A stretch of 61,090 nucleotides of DNA from Stutzerimonas stutzeri KOS6 (GCF_000307775.2 NZ_KK020676.1:2177471-2238560); one strand, 5' to 3'; positions 37,895 to 46,476 are shown, counted from the stretch's first letter. Made by a program: numbers and translations. Notes: generated by a model not told the origin, from the sequence alone.

Positions 37895-38806
37895 CTACAG
37901 CTCGATGTCCATGCCATCGAAGGCGACTTCGATCCCGTGCTCGCCGAGTATCTCGCGCTCGACGGAATCCTCGTCGAGGATCGGGTTGGTGTTGTTGATG
38001 TGGATGAGAACCTTGCGCACGGCAGGCATGCCATCCAGCACTTCGATCATGCCGCCCGGGCCACGCTGCTGCAGGTGCCCCATCTCGCTGCCGAGCTTGG
38101 TGCCCACCTCGCGCACCAACATCTCGTCGTCGCGCCACAGCGTTCCGTCGACCAGCAGGCAATCGGCCTGGCGCATGGTGGCGAGCAGTTCGTCGCTGAC
38201 CTTGCCCAGCCCCGGCGCATAGAACAGCGTTCCGCCGGTGTTGCGGTCTTCGATGAGCAGCCCGATGTTGTCACCCGGATGCGGATCGTTGCGGTGCGGC
38301 GAATAGGGCGGTGCCGAGCTGCGCAAAGGAACCGGCGTGATATGCAGGTTCGGGCAGCAGGGAATGGTGAAACTGCCGGCCAGGGCGATGGGGTTCCATT
38401 TCAGCCCGCCGTTCCAGTGCTCCAGCATATTGAACAGCGGAAAGCCACTGGTCAGATCCTGGTGGACCATTTCGGTACACCAGACTTCGTGCGGACAGCC
38501 CTCGCGCAACGTCAGCAGGCCGGTGGTATGGTCGATCTGGCTGTCCAGCAGGACGATGGCACCGATGGCGGTATCGCGCGGCGCCCGGGCAGGCTGCAGG
38601 GTCGGAAACGATTCGAGCTGCGCACGGATGTCCGGCGAAGCATTGCACAGGATCCAGTCGACGCCGTTGTCGCTGATGGCGATCGAAGACTGGGTACGCG
38701 CCCGGGCATTGAGCGTGCCGGCACGCAAGCCTGCACAGTTGGCGCAGTTGCAGTTCCATTGCGGAAAACCTCCGCCCGCAGCGGAACCGAGAATTCGGAT
38801 GAACAT
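37895..38806 (-). CDS. pqqB: PQQ biosynthesis hydroxylase PqqB
   Basis: A 303-residue metallo-beta-lactamase-fold protein. The start [19 protein letters not shown] with the CNCANC zinc site is highly conserved; [18 protein letters not shown] supplies the metal ligands and [13 protein letters not shown] is the C-terminal signature. It hydroxylates the tyrosine of the processed peptide on the way to PQQ. It lies downstream of pqqA, after an attenuator-type hairpin. Confidence 0.96.
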   Translation of the reverse strand: MFIRILGSAAGGGFPQWNCNCANCAGLRAGTLNARARTQSSIAISDNGVDWILCNASPDIRAQLESFPTLQPARAPRDTAIGAIVLLDSQIDHTTGLLTLREGCPHEVWCTEMVHQDLTSGFPLFNMLEHWNGGLKWNPIALAGSFTIPCCPNLHITPVPLRSSAPPYSPHRNDPHPGDNIGLLIEDRNTGGTLFYAPGLGKVSDELLATMRQADCLLVDGTLWRDDEMLVREVGTKLGSEMGHLQQRGPGGMIEVLDGMPAVRKVLIHINNTNPILDEDSVEREILGEHGIEVAFDGMDIEL

Positions 38807-38816
38807 GGACAGCCCC

Positions 38817-38847
38817 CAAAAGCGAAGCCCCGGCCGAAGCCGGGGCT
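38817..38847 (-). terminator. Hairpin between pqqA and pqqB (attenuator)
   Basis: On the minus strand AGCCCCGGC-TTCG-GCCGGGGCT followed by TCGCTTTT. It lies directly after the pqqA stop and before pqqB, where a partial terminator is known to keep pqqA transcripts in excess over the rest of the operon. Confidence 0.85.
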
Positions 38848-38853
38848 GATCGA

Positions 38854-38925
38854 TCAACGGTTTGCGAAGTACATGGTGACTTCGAAACCAATACGCAGGT
38901 CGGTGAAAGCGGGTTTAGTCCACAT
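38854..38925 (-). CDS. pqqA: PQQ precursor peptide PqqA
   Basis: A 23-residue peptide containing [12 protein letters not shown], in which the Glu and Tyr four residues apart are the PQQ backbone. It begins MWTKPAF like Pseudomonas PqqA. It has a GAGGACCG-type site upstream and starts the operon pqqABCDE-pqqH. Confidence 0.96.
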   Translation of the reverse strand: MWTKPAFTDLRIGFEVTMYFANR

Positions 38926-39103
38926 GGGTCGGTCCTCTTGTTATGGCGCCGGAGTATTCCGACACCCCAATTAAGCCCCCTGTTCTGCCTGAAGCAGAAT
39001 GGTACTTTGGAAGGAGACAGCGCCGTGCCTTGGTAGTGCCCGACAGGCGGCTGCATTGAATTGGCGTCTCAGGTGCCAGCTAACGCCTGCTCATGCCCGG
39101 GTG

Positions 39104-40222
39104 TCAACCCGGACGCTGTGCGGGCCGATCATTGGCGTTGCGCCAAGCCAGCTCATTGGTGATCGTCGCCATGGGAGCGAACATGGCGCCATCGAACTCG
39201 TTCAACGCCAGGCCCCGTTGGATACGCTGCGGCCAGTCGTTGTTGGCCAGTGCTGCCTTGCCGATGGCGATAAGATCCATCTCGCCACGGGCGAGCATGC
39301 CCTCCGCCTGCTCGCCGGTCACGATACCACCGTTGCCGATCAGCGGGATCGAGACGCTGCCGCTGGCGATCGCAGCGAAGCTCGGCCCGTCGCCGAACGC
39401 CGGGGCCGCAGCGTCGGGCTCGGTGACGTGGAGGTAGTCGAGGCCGGCCGCAGCCAAAGTGGTGAAACGCTGCCGGGCTTCGTCCACCCCGCCCTGCCAT
39501 TTCATTCGGCCGTCGCACACCATACTCTGGGACAGTCGCATGCCCACCACGAAGTCGCTGCCCACCTCGGCCCGCACTGCGCTGATCACAGCCAGTGGCA
39601 TGCGCAAGCGCTCGAGGAAATCGCCGCCCCAACGATCGTCGCGCTGGTTGAACTCGGCACTGATGAACTCGTGCAACAGATAGCCATTGGCAGCATGGAG
39701 CTCGACGCCGTCGAAGCCCGCCTCGCGGGCATGACGCGCCGCCAGGGCAAATCCGGTGATGGCCTGTTGAATTTCCTCTTCGCTCATTTGCGCCGGGGTC
39801 GCGTAGGGACCTTCGCCGCCATAGAGCGTCAGTTGGGAGCCGCTGGGCTGCACGGCTGAAGGGGCGACATGCCGCGCATGGTGGATGTTGCCCTGGGCCT
39901 GCGCACCGCCATGCATGAGTTGAGCGATGAAGGCCGCACCGGCATCGTGCACGGTTTGGACCACCAGCCGCCAGCTGTCGCGGTGCGCCTCGGTGGCAAG
40001 TCCGGGCTGATTGAAGTAGCCCTGGCTGTAAGCGGTATCGGTATAGACGCCCTCACTGATGATCAGGCCGAAACCGCCCCTGGCGAACGACGCGTAGTAG
40101 TCACGCATCAACTCGTTGGCGGTGCCCTCTGCTTCGGCGCTGACGCGGGTCATGGGCGCGACGACCGCACGATTGCGCAGGCTCAGGTGCTTCAACGAAT
40201 AGGGCTCAAGCAGTTGCGACAT
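39104..40222 (-). CDS. Old Yellow Enzyme family NADH:flavin oxidoreductase
   Basis: A 372-residue FMN TIM-barrel oxidoreductase. SLRNRAVVAPMTRVSAE near the N-terminus, GFDGVELHAANGYLLHEFIS with the flavin/substrate-binding His-Asn region, and RWGGDFLERLRM plus IGNGGIVTGEQAEGML at the C-terminus mark the OYE family. It could reduce activated alkenes; the natural substrate is unknown. Its position between pqqA and exaC is not part of the P. aeruginosa cluster and may simply be a local insertion. Confidence 0.88.
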   Translation of the reverse strand: MSQLLEPYSLKHLSLRNRAVVAPMTRVSAEAEGTANELMRDYYASFARGGFGLIISEGVYTDTAYSQGYFNQPGLATEAHRDSWRLVVQTVHDAGAAFIAQLMHGGAQAQGNIHHARHVAPSAVQPSGSQLTLYGGEGPYATPAQMSEEEIQQAITGFALAARHAREAGFDGVELHAANGYLLHEFISAEFNQRDDRWGGDFLERLRMPLAVISAVRAEVGSDFVVGMRLSQSMVCDGRMKWQGGVDEARQRFTTLAAAGLDYLHVTEPDAAAPAFGDGPSFAAIASGSVSIPLIGNGGIVTGEQAEGMLARGEMDLIAIGKAALANNDWPQRIQRGLALNEFDGAMFAPMATITNELAWRNANDRPAQRPG

Positions 40223-40321
40223 GGTGATTTCCTCATCCTTCCGACATGTGGGCGATGCAGATGTGAGACGTGTCGGCGGCCGGGAGTTCGATGCTCGCGA
40301 TGGCTGGTTTCCCTCGGGTAT

Positions 40322-40346
40322 AAAAAAACGCGGCCGAAGCCGCGTT
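40322..40346 (-). terminator. Intrinsic terminator downstream of exaC
   Basis: Minus strand AACGCGGC-TTCG-GCCGCGTT followed by TTTTTA. Second of two tandem hairpins after exaC; it also insulates the following OYE gene. Confidence 0.85.
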
Positions 40347-40423
40347 GCGATAGGAACCTTGCGCTCGGTTCGAAAGGGGATTCATACAGAAGCGGCGCGG
40401 GTCCCTGCACATGACGTGCCTAG

Positions 40424-40456
40424 CAAAAAACCGGCGCGCTGGAGCACACGCGCCGG
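40424..40456 (-). terminator. Intrinsic terminator directly after exaC
   Basis: CCGGCGCG and CGCGCCGG form an 8-bp stem with a 10-base loop. On the minus strand it is followed by TTTTTTG. It lies about 10 bp after the exaC stop. Confidence 0.82.
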
Positions 40457-40464
40457 GGCCCTCA

Positions 40465-41985
40465 TCAGAAGAAGCCGAGCGGGTTGATGTCGTAGCTGAC
40501 CAACAGGTTCTTGGTCTGCTGATAGTGGTCGAGCATCATCTTGTGGGTCTCGCGGCCGACGCCGGACTTCTTGTAGCCACCGAAGGCGGCATGCGCCGGG
40601 TACAGGTGATAGCAGTTGGTCCAGACGCGACCGGCCTTGATGCCACGACCCATGCGATAGGCACGATTGATATCGCGGGTCCAGACGCCGGCGCCCAGGC
40701 CGAACTCGGTGTCGTTGGCAATCGCCAGGGCTTCAGCTTCGTCCTTGAAGGTCGCGACACCGACCACGGGTCCGAAGATCTCTTCCTGGAACACGCGCAT
40801 CTTGTTATGACCCTTGATCAGGGTCGGCTGCACGTAATAACCGGAGGCCAGGCCGCCCTCAAGCTTCTCGGCGGCGCCGCCGGTGAGAATCTGCGCGCCT
40901 TCCTGCTGGGCGATCTCCATGTAGGAGAGGATCTTGTCGAACTGCTGCTCGGAGGCCTGGGCGCCGACCATGGTGTCGGTATCCAGCGGATTGCCGCGTT
41001 TGATCGCCTTGATCTTCTTCATCACCACTTCCATGAAGGGTTCGAAGATCGACTCCTGAATCAACGCGCGCGACGGGCAGGTGCAGACCTCGCCCTGGTT
41101 GAAGAAGGCCAGTACCAGACCTTCGGCGGCCTTCTCGATGAACGCAGGCTCGGCATTCATGATGTCTTCGAAGAATATGTTCGGGCTCTTGCCGCCCAGT
41201 TCGACCGTGCTCGGAATGATGTTCTCGGCCGCGCAACGCATGATGTGGGCACCGACCGGAGTGGAACCGGTGAAGGCGATCTTGGCGATGCGGGTGCTGG
41301 TGGCCAGCGCCTGGCCAGCTTCCTTGCCGAAGCCCTGCACGATGTTCAGCACGCCCGGCGGCAGCAGATCACCGATCACTTCGACGAACACCATGATCGA
41401 CAGCGGAGTCTGCTCGGCGGGCTTGAGCACGATGCAGTTACCGGCAGCCAGGGCCGGAGCCAGTTTCCAGGCTGCCATCAGCAGCGGGAAGTTCCACGGG
41501 ATGATCTGTCCTACAACGCCCAGCGGTTCATGGAAGTGATAGGCCGCGGTGTGCTCGTTGATCTCGGCGGCGCTGCCTTCCTGGGCACGGATGCAGCCAG
41601 CGAAGTAGCGGAAGTGGTCGGCAGCCAGTGGCACGTCCGCGTTCAGCGTTTCACGCACAGCCTTGCCGTTGTCCCAGGTTTCAGCGACGGCGAGCTTTTC
41701 CAGGTTGGCTTCGATGCGATCGGCGATCTTCAGCAGGATGTTGGAGCGGTCCTGGACAGAAGTGCGACCCCAGGCATCGGCAGCCGCGTGGGCGGCATCC
41801 AGTGCGCGCTCGACGTCTTCAGCGCCCGAACGCGGGAACTCGGCGATCACTTCACCGTTCACCGGCGAAGTGTTGACGAAATACTCACCTTTGACCGGCG
41901 GAACGAATTCACCACCGATGTAGTTGCCGTAGCGTGGCTTGAAGGAAACGACGGCGCCTGGGGTACCGGGCTGGGCGTAGATCAT
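40465..41985 (-). CDS. exaC: NAD-dependent aldehyde dehydrogenase ExaC
   Basis: A 506-residue aldehyde dehydrogenase beginning [20 protein letters not shown], a signature of ExaC/AldA. The catalytic Cys is in [15 protein letters not shown] and the general base Glu in [15 protein letters not shown]. It oxidises acetaldehyde produced by the PQQ-dependent ethanol dehydrogenase, linking it to the neighbouring pqq operon. It is divergent from the second pqq-like cluster over a 410-bp spacer and is closed by two tandem terminators. Confidence 0.94.
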   Translation of the reverse strand: MIYAQPGTPGAVVSFKPRYGNYIGGEFVPPVKGEYFVNTSPVNGEVIAEFPRSGAEDVERALDAAHAAADAWGRTSVQDRSNILLKIADRIEANLEKLAVAETWDNGKAVRETLNADVPLAADHFRYFAGCIRAQEGSAAEINEHTAAYHFHEPLGVVGQIIPWNFPLLMAAWKLAPALAAGNCIVLKPAEQTPLSIMVFVEVIGDLLPPGVLNIVQGFGKEAGQALATSTRIAKIAFTGSTPVGAHIMRCAAENIIPSTVELGGKSPNIFFEDIMNAEPAFIEKAAEGLVLAFFNQGEVCTCPSRALIQESIFEPFMEVVMKKIKAIKRGNPLDTDTMVGAQASEQQFDKILSYMEIAQQEGAQILTGGAAEKLEGGLASGYYVQPTLIKGHNKMRVFQEEIFGPVVGVATFKDEAEALAIANDTEFGLGAGVWTRDINRAYRMGRGIKAGRVWTNCYHLYPAHAAFGGYKKSGVGRETHKMMLDHYQQTKNLLVSYDINPLGFF

Positions 41986-42395
41986 GATGGGCCTCTCTTC
42001 TGCTTGTCGGAGCCTGCGCCGGGAAGTGCGCAGGACATGGACCGATCTTAGGCAGCGCGGTCTTGGCTCCGGTATGCACCCATGGCAGCGGAGGACTCCT
42101 CATTTGGTAGTAGATGCCAAGGCGCAAGGGCAGGCGTGAAGGCTGTTTGACGGGTACGTCAGATGCTCGATCCGGCGCAAAAAAAAGCACACAGGTTAGG
42201 GCGTTTCCGGCAACTCAAAATTGACCATGCACAAGGGCGTCCTGACGCATAGCAAAAGCTTTTCCAACATCGAGAAAATACGACCAAAAGCGGAAAAAAG
42301 CGACCTGAAAGTCCTATTAGGTACCACTAAAAAGCGCCTTAGCTTCGACCTGCAACATCATGTTCACCCTAGCTAACCGATTGAGGAGATACGCC
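41986..42395. promoter_or_regulatory. Divergent promoter region of exaC and the second pqq-like operon
   Basis: A 410-bp spacer without a gene. It is less GC-rich near 42170-42330, with A-runs. A GAGGAGA site precedes pqqA2 (42396). No clear -24/-12 promoter was found by eye. A shared control of ethanol oxidation and the second operon is possible. Confidence 0.4.
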
Positions 42396-42470
42396 ATGCA
42401 GTGGATCAATCCGGACTTCTGCGACCTGCGACTGGGCTTCGAAGTCACCGCGTACGTATACGTGCGCTGA
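42396..42470 (+). CDS. Second PqqA-like precursor peptide
   Basis: A 24-residue frame missed by usual length cut-offs. It contains DLRLGFEVTAYVYVR, with the Glu and Tyr spaced EVTAY exactly as in PqqA (EVTMY), so it can serve as a PqqE substrate. It differs in its leader (MQWINPDFC, a Cys at residue 9) and has an extra Tyr at 22. It has an excellent GAGGAGA ribosome-binding site. It is followed by a long perfect hairpin and then PqqD and PqqE paralogues, mirroring the pqqA-hairpin arrangement of the main operon. Confidence 0.85.
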   Translation: MQWINPDFCDLRLGFEVTAYVYVR

Positions 42471-42478
42471 GTCCCGGG

Positions 42479-42507
42479 CCGGCGCGAAGGTCAGACCTTC
42501 GCGCCGG
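42479..42507 (+). promoter_or_regulatory. 13-bp perfect hairpin between pqqA2 and pqqD2
   Basis: CCGGCGCGAAGGT-CAG-ACCTTCGCGCCGG, with no T-run after it. It probably stabilises or attenuates the transcript so that the precursor peptide is made in excess, like the pqqA/pqqB hairpin. Confidence 0.8.
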
Positions 42508-42521
42508 TCGAGCGAGGAAAA

Positions 42522-42824
42522 ATGGATATGACGACAACGACGAACATATCACCGGCCAGCTGCTACGAGATTCGTCCACCCTTCCTGTTCCGCTGGGAAG
42601 AATCACAGCAGGCCCACGTGCTGCTCTACCCCGAAGGTATCGTGAAGCTGAACGCCACCGGGGGCGAAATACTGAAGCGTTGTGACGGCACTACCAGTGT
42701 TGCCGAGCTGATCGAGCAGTTGAGCCATCACTACCACGCATCCGATATCGACGCGATCTGCGCAGGCGTGCTGAACTTCCTGGAGGTATCCCATGGCAAA
42801 GGCTGGATCCGAGCTAAGGCTTGA
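42522..42824 (+). CDS. Second PqqD-like peptide chaperone
   Basis: A 100-residue PqqD paralogue: SCYEIRPPFLFRWEESQQAH, then VLLYPEGIVKLN and GWIRAKA at the C-terminus. The N-terminus is longer than in the main PqqD. Starts at ATG 42522 (GAGG four bases upstream) or ATG 42528. It overlaps the following radical-SAM gene by 32 bp. It is expected to bind the second PqqA-like peptide and hand it to PqqE2. Confidence 0.88.
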   Translation: MDMTTTTNISPASCYEIRPPFLFRWEESQQAHVLLYPEGIVKLNATGGEILKRCDGTTSVAELIEQLSHHYHASDIDAICAGVLNFLEVSHGKGWIRAKA

Positions 42825-43938
42825 TGGCAGCGGCAACCCGGTTTGGGTGCTGCTGGAGCTGACCTACCAATGCCCGCTGCAGTGCGTGTTCTGCAGCAAT
42901 CCGCGCGACTTCGCCGACTACCGCCAGGATGAGCTGAGTACCGCGGAATGGATTGACGTGATGGCTCAGGCCCGCGCCATGGGCGCCATGCAGATCGGCT
43001 TTTCCGGAGGCGAGCCCACGCTGCGCAAGGACCTCGAGACGCTGGTCGCTGAAGCCGACCGCATAGGTTACTACACCAACCTCATTACCTCGGGTATCGG
43101 CCTGACCGAAGCGCGCTTGCGCGCGCTGAAGCATGCCGGGTTGCGACACGTCCAGCTCGGCTTTCAATCCACCGATCGCGGCGTGGCGCGCCAACTGGCC
43201 GGTGTCGATGCCTGGGAGCGCAAGCTCGGCATGGCGCGGCTGATCAAATCCATGGACTTCCCCATGGTGCTGAACGTGCCGATCACTCGGCAGAACATCG
43301 GCCAGGTACCGGACATCATCGAATTTGCCGTGGCACTCGGGGTGGAATACCTCGAGCTGGCGAATGTCCAGTACTACAACTGGGCGTTGCTCAACCGCGA
43401 GCACCTGATGCCGAGCCACGCCGAACTGCAGCGCGCCGAGGCCGAGGTGCACGACGCCCGTGAACGCTACGGCGATCGTCTGACGATTTTCTTCGTCATC
43501 CCCGACTATTACGAAGGCCGCCCGAAGGCCTGCATGAACGGCTGGGGCGCCATTCATGTGACCATCGCGCCGAACGGCAACGTGCTGCCTTGCTCCCAGG
43601 CAAGCAACTTCCAGGATCTCAACTTCCCCAACGTACGCCAGCAACGGCTTGAGCAGATCTGGCATGACTCACCGGTATTCAACCTCTACCGCGGCGATGC
43701 CTGGATGCCCGAGCCCTGTCGCAGTTGCGACGAGAAGGATAAAGATTTTGGCGGCTGCCGCTGCCAGGCCCTGCTGCTGACCGGCAACGGCGCCAACAGC
43801 GATCCGGCGTGCAGCAAATCACCGCATCATCAGTTGATTCGCCAGGCCGTCGAACTGGCGCAGGATGCCACGCGTCCCAGTGGCGCGCTGATCACAAGAC
43901 AGGCCAGCCAAGGGGTGGAAATTGAAACTGCCCCATGA
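42793..43938 (+). CDS. Second PqqE-like radical SAM peptide cyclase
   Basis: A 381-residue paralogue of PqqE. The radical-SAM cluster is YQCPLQCVFCSNP, followed by GFSGGEPTLRKDL; the SPASM cysteines [29 protein letters not shown] and DPACSKSPHH are all retained, so the enzyme should be active. It should cross-link Glu and Tyr of the neighbouring PqqA-like peptide. ATG 42793 has GGAGG six bases upstream. It overlaps the next small gene by 17 bp. Confidence 0.9.
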   Translation: MAKAGSELRLDGSGNPVWVLLELTYQCPLQCVFCSNPRDFADYRQDELSTAEWIDVMAQARAMGAMQIGFSGGEPTLRKDLETLVAEADRIGYYTNLITSGIGLTEARLRALKHAGLRHVQLGFQSTDRGVARQLAGVDAWERKLGMARLIKSMDFPMVLNVPITRQNIGQVPDIIEFAVALGVEYLELANVQYYNWALLNREHLMPSHAELQRAEAEVHDARERYGDRLTIFFVIPDYYEGRPKACMNGWGAIHVTIAPNGNVLPCSQASNFQDLNFPNVRQQRLEQIWHDSPVFNLYRGDAWMPEPCRSCDEKDKDFGGCRCQALLLTGNGANSDPACSKSPHHQLIRQAVELAQDATRPSGALITRQASQGVEIETAP

Positions 43939-44014
43939 CTCCCTTGCCGGCACCATCGGCGCCGGCCTCACGCTGACGTTTGGCTGCTACCTGCTGCTGT
44001 GCGTTCTGGTCTAG
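43922..44014 (+). CDS. Predicted 30-residue membrane peptide
   Basis: A TTG-started frame giving a 30-residue peptide with one hydrophobic helix, LTLTFGCYLLLCVLV. It starts within the end of the pqqE2 gene and stops 11 bp before the PuuD-like gene. The tight position and membrane character suggest it is real, perhaps a small subunit of the membrane protein encoded next. A start codon of TTG and short length keep confidence moderate. Confidence 0.5.
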   Translation: MKLPHDSLAGTIGAGLTLTFGCYLLLCVLV

Positions 44015-44025
44015 AAGGCGCTCCG

Positions 44026-44529
44026 ATGTCACTGTCCCTGCTCGATGTACTCGCCCGCTACGCGCACCTGTTGTTCGCACTGGTCTGGGTCGGCCACAAC
44101 TATGCCAACTTCATACAAAATACGCGCTTCGTGCCGCTGCAGAACGGCATCGACACCGCCGCGCTGAACCGCGATCTGGAAGCACGGATGAAGCGTGAGC
44201 ACGGCATCTTCCGCTACGCATCCGTAGTGGTCTGGGTGTCCGGCATGTCCATGCTCTGGCAACGCGGTTGGCTGCTCGATGCCCTACTGCTGCAGGGCCC
44301 GCTGGCGGTGATTGGCCTTGGTGCCTGGATCGGCACGCTGATGCTGCTCAACCTCTGGCTGGTGCTCTGGCCGCATCAGAAGAAACTGCTCGGATTCGTC
44401 CCGGCGACATTGGAGGAACGGGTGCGCTGCTCAAGAATTACCTTCCTATCCTCGCGCAGCAACACGATTCTCTCTTTTCCTCTGCTGTTCCTGATGGCGG
44501 CAAGCGGTCATGGCCTTCATCTCTTTTGA
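44026..44529 (+). CDS. PuuD/urate-oxidase-N-like membrane protein
   Basis: A 167-residue protein with four hydrophobic helices: YAHLLFALVWVGHNYANF, FRYASVVVWVSGMSMLW, LAVIGLGAWIGTLMLLNLWLVLW and a last one ending AASGHGLHLF. The W-V/I-G-H and LWPHQKKLLGF features resemble the N-terminal membrane domain of the urate hydroxylase PuuD; the C-terminal cytochrome c domain of PuuD is absent. Several conserved-looking His residues could ligate haem. It may pass electrons to the respiratory chain in a cofactor-making or cofactor-using step; that is inference. It overlaps the next gene by 20 bp. Confidence 0.65.
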   Translation: MSLSLLDVLARYAHLLFALVWVGHNYANFIQNTRFVPLQNGIDTAALNRDLEARMKREHGIFRYASVVVWVSGMSMLWQRGWLLDALLLQGPLAVIGLGAWIGTLMLLNLWLVLWPHQKKLLGFVPATLEERVRCSRITFLSSRSNTILSFPLLFLMAASGHGLHLF

Positions 44530-45610
44530 GCAACCCGAACGTTACAATTTCGCGGCCGGCCCCGCGATGTTGCCAGCCGAAGTGCTGGAACAGATTCGCG
44601 AGGAGCTACCCGACTGGCGAGACACTGGCCACTCCCTTCTGGAAGAGCCGTTCACCAGCCCCGCTTTCAAGCAACTGATGGCCGAGACAGAACAAGAGCT
44701 GCGTTCGCTACTGGCGATTCCTCGGCACTATCGCGTGCTGTTCCTGCACGGCGGTGCCTCAGCCCAATTCGGCCTGCTGCCGCTCAACCTGCTGCAACCC
44801 GGGCAGAGCGCCGACTATCTGGAAAGCGGCCACTGGGCGCGCAAGGCGATTGCCGAAGCACGCCGTCATGCACCCGTGAACGTCATCGCCAGTGGTGCAG
44901 AGCAGGATTTCACCGCCCTGCCCTCATCCGAATACTGGTGCCTCGATCCAGACGCCGGCTATTGCCACATCACCAGCAACGAAACGGGCAACGGCCTGCA
45001 ACTTCCGGACTTTCCGGAACTGCCTGTACCGCTGGTGGCGGACATGACCTCAGATTTCCTTACCCGACCGCTTCCTGTCGAGCGCTTCGGGCTGATCTAT
45101 GCCAGTACGCAGAAGAACCTCGGCGTCGCCGGGCTGTGCGTGGTGATCGTACGCGACGACCTCCTGCGCGCACCTCCACGCGGACTGCCCGCTGCGTTCA
45201 GTTACGCAGTGCAAGCCAAACAGCAGAGTCGATTCAATACACCGCCGACCTTCGCACTCTATGTCGCCGGGCTGATGCTGCGCTGGATAGCAAGACGTGG
45301 CGGGCTGCCAGCGATGGCCGAGATGGCTGATGCCCGCAGCCGGCAACTTTATCGTTATATCGACTCGAGCGGCCTCTACCTGTGCCGGCAAACTCATGCC
45401 CACCGCTCGATGATCAACGTGTGTTTTCAACTCGCTGATGACCGACTGCTCGAGCGGTTCATCGCCCAGGCAGCAAATGCCGGACTTGCAAACCTGCAGG
45501 GCCACAGCGCCGTAGGCGGCGCCCGAGCCAGTCTCTACAACGCCATGCCGGCATTGGGCGTGGCCCGGCTGGTGGAGTTCATGAAAGAGTTCGAACATGA
45601 TCACGGCTGA
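44510..45610 (+). CDS. SerC-like PLP aminotransferase lacking phosphate-binding residues
   Basis: A 366-residue protein of the phosphoserine aminotransferase fold, with the N-terminus RYNFAAGPAMLPAEVLEQI and the PLP-lysine in YASTQKNLGVAGL. The phosphate-binding residues of SerC are changed: the SHRGKEF loop is replaced by PFTSPAF, GGGRGQF by GGASAQF, and GHRVVGG by GHSAVGG. The downstream carboxylate Arg (GGARAS) is kept. It therefore probably transaminates an unphosphorylated amino/keto acid, not phosphoserine. Translationally coupled to its neighbours, so it belongs to the operon. Confidence 0.85.
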   Translation: MAFISFEQPERYNFAAGPAMLPAEVLEQIREELPDWRDTGHSLLEEPFTSPAFKQLMAETEQELRSLLAIPRHYRVLFLHGGASAQFGLLPLNLLQPGQSADYLESGHWARKAIAEARRHAPVNVIASGAEQDFTALPSSEYWCLDPDAGYCHITSNETGNGLQLPDFPELPVPLVADMTSDFLTRPLPVERFGLIYASTQKNLGVAGLCVVIVRDDLLRAPPRGLPAAFSYAVQAKQQSRFNTPPTFALYVAGLMLRWIARRGGLPAMAEMADARSRQLYRYIDSSGLYLCRQTHAHRSMINVCFQLADDRLLERFIAQAANAGLANLQGHSAVGGARASLYNAMPALGVARLVEFMKEFEHDHG

Positions 45611-46476
45611 CCGATTCCATCTTCGCGCCCTGCGCAACCACCTCACGCAGCAACTGGCGCTGCATGTCTCCAGCATGGCCTGCCGCATGGCTGGGCCGGG
45701 CGTACGAATCGGCCGACCGGTTACGGCTATGGGATTGCAGTTTTGCTCGCCCGTCGGGCTTGCCGCAGGCTTCGATCGCGACAACCGACTGGGACGACGG
45801 GTCTCCGTACTGGGCTTCGGCTTCAACGAGGTAGGCAGTCTTGGCGCAGAGGGCGTTGCAGCGTTGAAATCTGCCAATGACGGTACTGCAAGGCTCGGCA
45901 TCAATCTCACGCTGGATTCCCGGCAATCGCCCGCACAAGCTTGCAAGGTGCTGCGCGATGCCTGGCCTCACGCGGACTATCTGATGTTGAACCTGATGGG
46001 GCCAGCCAGCAGGCCGCTGCTGCAGGAGCATGCACTATTGCGGCAGATGCTCGTCGCGCTTCGACACGAACAGCACCAGTTGAACCGAGCCGGCGCCCGC
46101 AGCGTTCCGTTGGCGGTCAAGCTGCGCTGCCTGCCGGGGCAGGCGCCCCTCATGCAGGCCGACATGCTGCTGGAACTGGGCTATGACGGACTTCTCGCGG
46201 CACACGACCCTGGCCCTCCGGCGACACGCCAGCGCTACCGGGACTGGCAGCAAGAGCACCGGCAACGGCAGGCCTGTGACCAGATCGAGCAACTGCAAGG
46301 ACTGTGCGGGACTGTGCGGGACCGAGCTGACCCTCATGTCGGTAGGCGGCATCCAGACCGCCACCCATCTGCGGATGCGCATGGACGCTGGTGCCCGGCT
46401 GGTTCAGGTCCATGCAGCGCTTGGACGCCAGGGCCCATGGCTGGCAGCGCGACTGCTACAGCCGGTCCCGATCTGA
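45597..46476 (+). pseudogene. PyrD-like flavoprotein gene, frameshifted by a 10-bp duplication
   Basis: Residues 1-230 read as a dihydroorotate-dehydrogenase-like TIM barrel: MGLQFCSPVGLAAGFDRDNR, then VAALKSAND and PLAVKLRCL. The tandem repeat GACTGTGCGG (46300-46319) throws the frame; removing one copy restores ELTLMSVGGIQTATHLRMR and GARLVQVHAALGRQGPWLAA, ending at TGA 46474-46476 (289 residues). As read, the frame runs on to 46544 with nonsense. Catalytic features of true PyrD are altered (NISSPNT to NLMGPAS; LDKD to FDRD), so it probably had another substrate. The duplication could be real or an assembly error. Confidence 0.8.

Noticed and set aside
42479..42507. Simple Rho-independent terminator after pqqA2
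   Set aside because: The stem is long, but no T-run follows and the operon continues; attenuation or RNA processing fits better.
44510..45610. Housekeeping serC
   Set aside because: Loss of the phosphate-binding residues and the operon context argue against phosphoserine aminotransferase function.
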